NCBI GenBank assembly: GCA_009923795.1
Contig: RFSU01000141.1
Span: 1-5,970, forward strand
Length of the DNA: 5,970 bases
Reading direction: 5' to 3'
Origin: Sphingomonadaceae bacterium
Lineage (GTDB): Bacteria; Pseudomonadota; Alphaproteobacteria; Sphingomonadales; Sphingomonadaceae
Of the stretch, positions 1-5,192 are shown piece after piece. Positions within the stretch are counted from its first letter, which is position 1. Each line of letters starts with the position of its first letter. The position numbers were made by a program, and so were the translations under genes. Under the pieces are notes generated by a model, which ran no database searches, had not been told where the DNA came from, and saw only the letters and a program-made list of their open reading frames with translations.

Positions 1-327
1 TTCACGATTAAAATTGTCGGGATTGTCCACCGCAACCGCCGCCCCATGATACACATGGCCAAACCAGTAACGCGGCGTGTTGGAGACGCTCCATACCACT
101 GTCGGCGCGGCAGTGTCTCCATTCGCCTCGCGCATGGCGAGCGCCAATACCCATTGGTCGAGAGCGTTATCGAGCATCAACGATCCATCCGGCGTCCCCG
201 CAACCGGATCGGTCTTCATCATCCGCCGCACGGTTTCGCGCGTCGACCGCACATCCGCCCGTTCGATCAGGCGCAGCGCCAGCTTCTCGGCAAACTCCTG
301 ATCTTGGGTGAAAAGCGGATTGGTCAT
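1..327 (-). CDS. DUF1214-like protein, N-terminal 109 codons (runs off window)
   Basis: The reading frame begins with ATG at 327 and stays open to position 1, so only the N-terminal part (109 residues) is present. The start overlaps the TGA of the upstream SDR gene in an ATGA arrangement. No good Shine-Dalgarno sequence is visible, so translation probably depends on coupling. The visible part is largely helical and charged at first (residues 1-40). It is followed by WVLALAM (59-65), then TVVWSVSNTPRYWFGH (76-91) and AVAVDNPDNFNRE (97-109). The NTPR.WFGH and DNPDN stretches resemble, from memory, the N-terminal region of DUF1214-domain proteins that occur beside SDR and sulfotransferase genes in sphingomonads. 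Their biochemical role is not established. No signal peptide or membrane segment is seen. The family call is tentative because the diagnostic C-terminal domain lies outside the window; the gene itself is secure. Confidence 0.72.
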   Translation of the reverse strand, partial: MTNPLFTQDQEFAEKLALRLIERADVRSTRETVRRMMKTDPVAGTPDGSLMLDNALDQWVLALAMREANGDTAAPTVVWSVSNTPRYWFGHVYHGAAVAVDNPDNFNRE

Positions 328-1100
328 GCTATGGTGCCAACGCGGCCACCTTCCACGAAGACCGTGCTGCCAGTAGTGTAGCTTGATGCGTCCGACGCGA
401 GCAGGATCGCCGCACCCACCGCTTCGTCCGCTGCGCCAAACCGCTTGATCGCGTTTCGCTCAGCGAGCCCCAGCCCCTTGTGAATCTCAGCCTCCTGCCC
501 ATCTGGGCTCATAGAGCCAACGCAGAGCGCATTAACCCGAGTGTGCGGTGCCAGCGCTTTGGCAAGCGAGCGTGTCAGGAACGCCAGCGCCGCCTTGCTC
601 ACGCCATAAGCCACAGCGGGCGGGATGGGCGTAAAGCCGCCACAGCTTTGCACGGAGATGATCACGCCTTTACCATGCGCCGACATATCCGACTTGGTCA
701 GTTCGGCCAGCCGCCAGGTTGCCAGCACATTGACATCCATGGCCGTTTTCCAAATCTCATCCGTGTTCGCCCAAAGCCCGCCATCATGGGCATAGACCAC
801 GCCGGCGGCGGCATTGTTGAAGACGATATGTATGGGTCCAAAGGACTCCCGGGCCTTGGCGACCAGATTTTCTAGATCCGCCTTTTCCCCTGCGTCTGCT
901 GGCACAGCCAAAGCGCGCCCACCGGCAGCGTCGTTGATCTCACGCGCGATCCGGTCCAGCCGATCCTGCGAACGGGCGGAAATGACCACATTCGCGCCAA
1001 GCTCGGCAAAGGCCTTGGCCACATGCTCGCCAACGCCGGGACCAACGCCAGTCAGGATAGCCGTGCGGCCATCCAGGCGAAACCTGTCCAATACGCTCAT
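324..1100 (-). CDS. SDR family oxidoreductase (NADP-type), 258 aa
   Basis: Classical short-chain dehydrogenase/reductase of normal length (258 aa), a cytosolic Rossmann-fold enzyme that interconverts hydroxyl and keto groups. The cofactor loop TGVGPGVG is at residues 17-24. Arg43 at the end of beta-2 (ISARS) suggests NADP(H) rather than NAD. The NNAAAG motif is at 95-100, with the structural Asn at 124. The catalytic triad is Ser152, Tyr165 and Lys169 (YGVSK), with the usual 13-residue Ser-Tyr spacing. The C-terminal TTGSTVFVEGG (242-252) is the family's typical last strand. The ATG overlaps the sulfotransferase stop (ATGA, 1100-1097) and has a strong GGGGAGG ribosome binding site five bases upstream. 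Third SDR of the operon and followed by the DUF1214-like gene. The substrate cannot be inferred; an alcohol, sterol-type or acyl-CoA intermediate are all possible. Confidence 0.93.
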   Translation of the reverse strand: MSVLDRFRLDGRTAILTGVGPGVGEHVAKAFAELGANVVISARSQDRLDRIAREINDAAGGRALAVPADAGEKADLENLVAKARESFGPIHIVFNNAAAGVVYAHDGGLWANTDEIWKTAMDVNVLATWRLAELTKSDMSAHGKGVIISVQSCGGFTPIPPAVAYGVSKAALAFLTRSLAKALAPHTRVNALCVGSMSPDGQEAEIHKGLGLAERNAIKRFGAADEAVGAAILLASDASSYTTGSTVFVEGGRVGTIA

Positions 1101-2266
1101 GCGGGCCTCCCCAGAAAATGACCGAAGCGGTCGTAATACTCGGCCATCCGGGCCCGCACCTCGTCCACGTCGATGCCATATTGCTCGGGCGTATGCTTGT
1201 GCTTGCCCATGCGCTTGGCAGCGGGATTGTCTTTCAGGAACTGTTCGATGCGCGCCTTATGTGTTTCCGAAAATGTCAGGCCGAATTTGTCGTAAATGCG
1301 CTGAATCGCCGCTTTGGGATCGGCGACCACGTCCTTGTGGGCAAGGTCTATGATGCGGCTTTCAATCTTCGGATTTTCGCGTGCGGCAAGGGCGCGGTTC
1401 ATGCCCGCAATCCATGTGTCCACCACATCGCGGCCGATAGCTGCTTTATCCTTGTCTCCGCCAAAAGCCGCAAGAAAACCTGCAATGAAGCTCGACAAGG
1501 ACGAAAAGGTAAGTGCTGGATCGCGATGGGTCCAGACCAACATTGCACCGGGATAGGCGTCCAGCAGCGCCGGCAAGTCGAACAGATGTTGCGGCGATTT
1601 CAAAGTCCAGCGGCCTTGTGGCCCCTTCCACTGGAAGTTCTGGAGAAGGCGCTTGTGAGATCTATACTGCCCTTCCACGGGGCAATCCCGCAGCCAGCCG
1701 GCGAAATCCGGCACGCCCAGTTCGGCCGGAAAATTCGTGCTGCCAAAATGATATTGCATCCCGTGGTTGCATTCACCTGGCTGGGTGCAGTCGAACCGCT
1801 GAATATCGAGCAGCTGCGGCGCGTTTTGCAGCCACATGTCATATTTGGCCTGCACAGTGGCGATGCGCGGATCGCTGTCAAAGGTGGAAACTTCGGTAGG
1901 CGGCCAAGGGATGTACCATTCCCATTCACGCGGGCTGCGCGCCTCTGGGTCTAGGCAAAGCAGATCATAGCTGATCGTCGTGCCTGTGCGCGGCAATCCG
2001 ATGACAATAAGCGGCGTTCCGACATCCTGTGCCGCTATCTCGGGATAGTTCCGGTCATCCTCCACTAAACGCAACCGGGTGGACAATTGCCCCACGATGT
2101 TATGTGTGGCGAGATGGCGGAGCTGATCGTTCGGTGCCATGGCCTCGACTGCTGCAACAAGCCGTTCAAACCCTTCGCGCCAGCCGGTATCTGGTCCAAA
2201 GTCGCTAAGGCCGGTGGTTTCCCGCGCAGCAGCCTCTAGCCCCGCAACGGTCAGCGGCGCACTCAT
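1097..2266 (-). CDS. Sulfotransferase family protein (PAPS-dependent), 389 aa
   Basis: Predicted cytosolic sulfotransferase of the Sulfotransfer_3 type, which moves a sulfuryl group from PAPS to a hydroxyl acceptor. The 5'-phosphosulfate-binding loop is PLIVIGLPRTGTT at residues 85-97. The 3'-phosphate-binding region is THRDPALTFSS at 246-256, with Arg248 and Ser255/256 the likely ligands. Other family-like features are the EWEW..PWPP stretch after the P-loop (about 114-123), LKSPQHL at 222-228 and a C-terminal helical tail YGIDVDEVRARMAEYYDRF (363-381). Length (about 390) is normal for this bacterial branch. I chose ATG 2266, which forms a TGATG overlap with the stop of the preceding SDR. 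An in-frame TTG at 2269 would add one residue but is a poorer choice. The Shine-Dalgarno is weak (AAAGG about 11 bases upstream), consistent with coupling. Some members of this broad family act on lipids, glycans or small phenols/sterols; the neighbouring dehydrogenases suggest a hydroxylated small molecule, which is inference. Confidence 0.9.
   Translation of the reverse strand: MSAPLTVAGLEAAARETTGLSDFGPDTGWREGFERLVAAVEAMAPNDQLRHLATHNIVGQLSTRLRLVEDDRNYPEIAAQDVGTPLIVIGLPRTGTTISYDLLCLDPEARSPREWEWYIPWPPTEVSTFDSDPRIATVQAKYDMWLQNAPQLLDIQRFDCTQPGECNHGMQYHFGSTNFPAELGVPDFAGWLRDCPVEGQYRSHKRLLQNFQWKGPQGRWTLKSPQHLFDLPALLDAYPGAMLVWTHRDPALTFSSLSSFIAGFLAAFGGDKDKAAIGRDVVDTWIAGMNRALAARENPKIESRIIDLAHKDVVADPKAAIQRIYDKFGLTFSETHKARIEQFLKDNPAAKRMGKHKHTPEQYGIDVDEVRARMAEYYDRFGHFLGRPA
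1106..1112 (-). promoter_or_regulatory. Ribosome binding site of the SDR gene starting at 1100
   Basis: GGGGAGG read on the minus strand, five bases before ATG 1100. It lies inside the 3' end of the sulfotransferase gene, so translation of the SDR can start independently despite the ATGA overlap. Confidence 0.75.
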
Positions 2267-3072
2267 CAAGCGAGCGCCTTTGCCATGAAGTCCATCAGAT
2301 CGGCATAATGCGGCTGGTGGATCAGCCCGCCGCCGGAAATGGAGATATTCTCTCCGGTGATGTATCGACTTTCATCCGAAGCCAGAAACGCAACGAGTGC
2401 AGCGATATCATCCGGCGTGCCGAATTCGGGCGTAAGGATATGGCGCTTGATGATGTCCTTCAGGCCAGGAACGGTCTTGTCCAATGCCTCTGTCAGCACC
2501 ACGCCGGGCGCGACAGAATTGCAGCGGATGTTCTGCTTGCCATGCTGGGTCGCGATGTATTTTGTCATGGTGATGATCGCGCCTTTGGACGCACCATAAG
2601 CGATGCGCGCCAGATCACCCGCCGTACCGCTGTTCGAAGCGGTGTTGATGATCGATCCGCCGCCGCCTTTCACCATGTGCGGTATTGCGTACTTGCACCC
2701 GAGCAAGTAGCCGCGCAGGTTGATGTCGATGATTTCGTCCCAAATCTCGATGGGGATGGTCACGGCATCTGTGTCCAGCGGATGTTTGGACGGGTCCGTC
2801 ATAGCCGCATTGTTGTGAAGAATGTCGAGCCGCCCGAAATGGCTGACGGTCGTTTCCACCATAGCCTCCACCGCGGTGGGATCAAGTGCGTCAAACTGGA
2901 CGGCAAGAGCGGAAACGCCCAACGGTTCCGCAGCCGCCTTGGCCGCGTCCAAAAACACGTCTGCAATGGCGACCTTTGCGCCCTCAGATACCATGCGCCG
3001 CGCGACCGCAGAGCCGATACCGCCCCCCCCGCCCGTTACAATTGCAACCTTGCCCTGCAAACGACCCATCAT
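2266..3072 (-). CDS. SDR family oxidoreductase (NAD-type), 268 aa
   Basis: Classical SDR. The cofactor loop is TGGGGGIG at residues 13-20, and Asp38 at the end of beta-2 (AIADVF) predicts NAD(H) preference. NNAA is at 87-90, with structural Asn118. The catalytic residues are Ser146, Tyr159 and Lys163 (YGASK), correctly spaced. The PG motif after beta-6 is at 189-190 (NSVAPGVV), and YITGENISISGGG (237-249) is the usual C-terminal strand. A short tail (HQPHYADLMDFMAKALA, 252-268) extends past the core and may contribute to the substrate pocket or oligomer contact. Two ATG codons are adjacent (3072 and 3069). An AAAGGA ribosome site ends five bases before the first and eight before the second, so either may be used. 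The gene starts two bases after the stop of the upstream SDR, and its ribosome site overlaps that stop. NAD preference fits an oxidative, catabolic step; the substrate is unknown. Confidence 0.94.
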   Translation of the reverse strand: MMGRLQGKVAIVTGGGGGIGSAVARRMVSEGAKVAIADVFLDAAKAAAEPLGVSALAVQFDALDPTAVEAMVETTVSHFGRLDILHNNAAMTDPSKHPLDTDAVTIPIEIWDEIIDINLRGYLLGCKYAIPHMVKGGGGSIINTASNSGTAGDLARIAYGASKGAIITMTKYIATQHGKQNIRCNSVAPGVVLTEALDKTVPGLKDIIKRHILTPEFGTPDDIAALVAFLASDESRYITGENISISGGGLIHQPHYADLMDFMAKALA

Positions 3073-3074
3073 CT

Positions 3075-3905
3075 TTATCCTTTGGCAAATTGCTTGTTGA
3101 ATTCGACGAAGCCCACCAGCCGCGCCTTACGATCAGCCTCCACTTGCGGCTGCTTTTCCTGGCCCGGGCCGTCGGGGACGATCTGGATCGGTTCACCCGC
3201 CAGCAGGCCCGCAAGTGCATTGTGCGTTACATCTGCCGGTTCATAGGCAAACGAGATATCAAAGCCTTCTGGCACAGTGCGCAGCAACATGGGCGTCGCC
3301 ATCATCGGCGCGGCGACTGCAATCACATCAATGCCGCGCTCGGCATATTCCGCCCAAAGCGACTCCCCGAAACTGATCTCGAACGCTTTGGTGGCAGAAT
3401 ACATCGCCAGATTGGGCTGTCCGCCCAACCCCGCGCCCGACGCCATGATGATCAGGCCACCCTTGCCCCGCTCCAGAAAGCGCTGGCCAAAGCCGTTTGA
3501 GGCATCCACCAATGTGACGATGTTCATCCGCACCAGGCGATGTGCGCCCGCTGTGCCGTCTTCAAAGAAGCGTGCGAAATTATCGGCCCCGGCGTTGGAG
3601 ATATAGAGCCCGACATCCAGATCAGCAGCAGCCTGCACGATCGCGAGACCAGCGCCATCCTCAGTCAGGTCCTGCACCACCGCGCGATATTCAATGCCAT
3701 GTGCCGCGTTCAGCGCCTCTCCCAAAGCCACCAACGCGTCCTTCCGGCGCGAGACCAGAACCAAGTTGAGCCCCATGGCCGCGAGTTCGCGCGCATAACA
3801 TTCGCCCGTTCCTTCGGATGCGCCCGCAATGACAACCCATGGGCCATATTTGGCAGCGAAAGCAGAGGCATCTAGCGGGAGACGGGCGAGCGCGCGCATC
3901 GTCAT
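3075..3905 (-). CDS. SDR family oxidoreductase (NADP-type), 276 aa
   Basis: Short-chain dehydrogenase with a short N-terminal lead before the Rossmann fold (FAAKYGPWVVIAGASEGTG, residues 16-34). The first Thr of the usual TGxxxGxG loop is replaced by Ala (A27). Arg53-Arg54 (VSRRKD) indicate NADP(H). SNAG is at 103-106, with structural Asn128. The catalytic residues are Ser156, Tyr169 and Lys173 (YSATK). The C-terminal part (about 200-276) lacks the typical TGxxxxVDGG strand. Together with the KYGPW lead, this places it in the branch of SDRs annotated only as NAD(P)-dependent oxidoreductases. I chose ATG 3905, which overlaps the CMD stop as ATGA. A second in-frame ATG at 3899 lies nine bases after AAAGGA, against three for the first, and could be the real start (274 aa). 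An upstream extension to 3968 has no ribosome site and would run through the CMD gene, so it is rejected. Confidence 0.92.
   Translation of the reverse strand: MTMRALARLPLDASAFAAKYGPWVVIAGASEGTGECYARELAAMGLNLVLVSRRKDALVALGEALNAAHGIEYRAVVQDLTEDGAGLAIVQAAADLDVGLYISNAGADNFARFFEDGTAGAHRLVRMNIVTLVDASNGFGQRFLERGKGGLIIMASGAGLGGQPNLAMYSATKAFEISFGESLWAEYAERGIDVIAVAAPMMATPMLLRTVPEGFDISFAYEPADVTHNALAGLLAGEPIQIVPDGPGQEKQPQVEADRKARLVGFVEFNKQFAKG
3078..3083 (-). promoter_or_regulatory. Ribosome binding site of the SDR gene starting at 3072
   Basis: AAAGGA on the minus strand, five bases before ATG 3072 and eight before ATG 3069. It lies within the last codons of the upstream SDR gene, next to its TAA stop at 3077-3075, so the two genes are probably coupled. 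Confidence 0.75.
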
Positions 3906-4285
3906 TCGTCCTTTGCAGCGGCAATCCGCGCTTTCGCGGCCTCGATGCCCCGGAACAGCGCGGTGCAATTCCCAGCCCCTGCGTAAAAGAGTAGAAAGAG
4001 CGGAATCTGTTCCAGCTGTTCATCAGTGAACTCGCCATTGGTCAGCGCGCCGGTCATCTGGATTTCCACCAGATCTTGCCGCCCAAGCATCGCCGTCGCC
4101 CCCAGCACCATCAGCCGCTTCTCGCGGATGGTGAAGGCGTCATTCCCCCACAAATTGGCGAACTGATTGCCGACAATTTCCTGATTGAATGGCGAGGCCT
4201 TGAACGGCTTCACCATTTCGGACGTGCCCGGGCCATAAACAGCGTCGAACACTTCAAGGCCCTTTTCCCAATTCTTTTCGCTCAT
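3902..4285 (-). CDS. Carboxymuconolactone decarboxylase family protein, 127 aa
   Basis: Small, all-helical protein of the CMD/AhpD-like superfamily, normal in length for single-domain members (about 125-140 aa). The family pattern is visible as FTIREKRLMVLGATAMLGR (51-69), then LVEIQMTGALTNGEFTDEQLEQ (72-93; the usual form is EL..H...AL..G.T.EE..E). It ends with LFLLFYAGAGNCTALFRGI (96-114), matching the conserved YAG.P helix. The CxxC pair of AhpD peroxidases is absent (Cys107 is alone), so a peroxidase role is unlikely. The His expected in the EL..H segment is Gln76 here. Family members include the protocatechuate-pathway decarboxylase, but many single-domain CMD proteins in catabolic clusters have no known reaction. 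Assigning pcaC is not justified. ATG 4285 has a good AGAAGGA site seven bases upstream. The stop overlaps the next SDR start (ATGA), and the dehydrogenase gene ends 18 bases upstream. Confidence 0.88.
   Translation of the reverse strand: MSEKNWEKGLEVFDAVYGPGTSEMVKPFKASPFNQEIVGNQFANLWGNDAFTIREKRLMVLGATAMLGRQDLVEIQMTGALTNGEFTDEQLEQIPLFLLFYAGAGNCTALFRGIEAAKARIAAAKDE
3909..3914 (-). promoter_or_regulatory. Ribosome binding site of the SDR gene starting at 3905/3899
   Basis: AAAGGA on the minus strand within the last codons of the CMD gene. The spacing is three bases to ATG 3905 (the coupled ATGA start) and nine bases to ATG 3899. The second spacing is closer to optimal, so the start is open between these two. 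Confidence 0.65.
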
Positions 4286-4292
4286 CAGTTCA

Positions 4293-4299
4293 TCCTTCT
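4293..4299 (-). promoter_or_regulatory. Ribosome binding site of the CMD gene
   Basis: AGAAGGA on the minus strand, seven bases before ATG 4285, within the 18-base gap after the dehydrogenase gene. It supports ATG 4285 as the start. Confidence 0.75.
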
Positions 4300-4303
4300 C
4301 GTG

Positions 4304-5161
4304 TCAAAGTGGCTGGCCCATCGGATGTTCAAGCCCGGACGTGGACAGCGCATTGTCGCGGATCAGTTCGACCATAGGCAGGCGTGCGCCGAACTTGGCG
4401 GCTTCTTCGATGGCAACCTCAAGGTCCTTAATCATCAAGTTCATGAAATAGTTGCGGACACCCGTTTCCTGTTCATTGCCAGCCGCGTCGGGCCGGACCG
4501 CCATGGCCAGCGCACCTTCAAGTCCGCCGCCGCCATTGGGGTCGCCGGACAGAGCCTGACGCAGCTGCCCCAGATCAACGCCATAGTTGCGCGCGATGAC
4601 CGCACCTTCAAAGCCAGCACGAATACAGCCGAAATAGGTCGTGTTGCGTGCAATTTTCGCCGCCATGCCAGCGCCCGGCCCGCCCATATGGATAACTTGC
4701 CCGGCAAACCCGTCAAAGATCGGCTTGGCCGCAGCGAGGTCGGCATCTGTGCCGCCCGCCAAACAAATAAGGCCGTTCTGACCAGATTTCGGCCCATTGG
4801 TGACACCACAATCGATGAGCGTCACACCCGCATCGGCACACAGCTTTTGCGATGTGGCAAGGTCAGTCATCGAAATAGTCGACAGAAGAATGACCATCTG
4901 CCCGCGCTTGTTTGCCGCCAAAACGCCATCCGAACCGTCCAGCACCGCGATGGTCTGCGCCCCATTGAGCACCGCGATCAGCACACAGTCAGACGCGGCG
5001 GCCAAATCACGCGGCGTGGCCGACATGGCCGGTGCGCCGGGTACGTTTTCGGCTGCTTCCGTCCGCACATCATATATGGCCGACAACTGGCCAGAGCGTT
5101 GCAGGCATTGTGCCACACCGCCCCCAATCCCGCCCAATCCGATAACGCCACCTGTCTTCAT
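4304..5161 (-). CDS. NAD(P)-dependent beta-hydroxyacid dehydrogenase (HIBADH-like), 285 aa
   Basis: Member of the 6-phosphogluconate/3-hydroxyisobutyrate dehydrogenase superfamily, which oxidises beta-hydroxy acids (or works in reverse as a tartronate-semialdehyde/succinic-semialdehyde type reductase). The N-terminal Rossmann domain has GLGGIGGGV (8-16) and Asp31 at the end of beta-2 (YDVR), suggesting NAD. The substrate-binding loop is DCGVTNGPKSGQNG at 118-131, divergent from the usual D.PVSGG..GA..G. The catalytic region GPGAGMAAKIARN (161-173) keeps catalytic Lys169 and Asn173. The C-terminal helical domain has MIKDLEVAIEEA (243-254), the family's K-D-L-x-x-A segment. Length (285) is normal. 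I chose ATG 5161, where AAGGGA lies eight bases upstream and MKTGGVIGLG is the expected beta-1. An upstream start at 5287 would overlap the phosphatase gene and give an N-terminus unlike the family. Next downstream is the CMD gene, 18 bases away. Confidence 0.91.
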   Translation of the reverse strand: MKTGGVIGLGGIGGGVAQCLQRSGQLSAIYDVRTEAAENVPGAPAMSATPRDLAAASDCVLIAVLNGAQTIAVLDGSDGVLAANKRGQMVILLSTISMTDLATSQKLCADAGVTLIDCGVTNGPKSGQNGLICLAGGTDADLAAAKPIFDGFAGQVIHMGGPGAGMAAKIARNTTYFGCIRAGFEGAVIARNYGVDLGQLRQALSGDPNGGGGLEGALAMAVRPDAAGNEQETGVRNYFMNLMIKDLEVAIEEAAKFGARLPMVELIRDNALSTSGLEHPMGQPL

Positions 5162-5169
5162 GATGATAT

Positions 5170-5175
5170 TCCCTT
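5170..5175 (-). promoter_or_regulatory. Ribosome binding site of the dehydrogenase gene
   Basis: AAGGGA on the minus strand, eight bases before ATG 5161, in the 31-base gap after the phosphatase gene. It decides the start at 5161 against the upstream in-frame start at 5287. The gap shows no terminator hairpin, so read-through from the phosphatase gene is expected. Confidence 0.7.
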
Positions 5176-5192
5176 CTTCGAACCTTTGTCGT

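Noticed and set aside
1118..1954. Plus-strand open frame of 278 codons
   Set aside because: It is antisense to the sulfotransferase gene, and its translation matches no family I recognise.
2308..3246. Plus-strand open frame of 312 codons
   Set aside because: It is antisense to two well-supported SDR genes, has no recognisable motif and a composition typical of a shadow frame.
3906..3968. N-terminal extension of the SDR at 3905-3075 to an upstream start at 3968
   Set aside because: It would overlap the CMD gene by about 67 bases, lacks a ribosome site, and adds a Cys/Arg-rich stretch unlike SDR N-termini. The coupled ATG at 3905 or 3899 is better.
3902..4285. Assignment of the CMD-like gene as pcaC (4-carboxymuconolactone decarboxylase)
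   Set aside because: No other protocatechuate-pathway genes are present, the usual His is Gln76, and single-domain CMD proteins are often not PcaC.
5162..5192. Possible terminator or promoter between the phosphatase and dehydrogenase genes
   Set aside because: Only 31 bases are available. There is no stable GC-rich hairpin with a T tract and no convincing -35/-10 pair; a TTCGAA palindrome is too short to matter.
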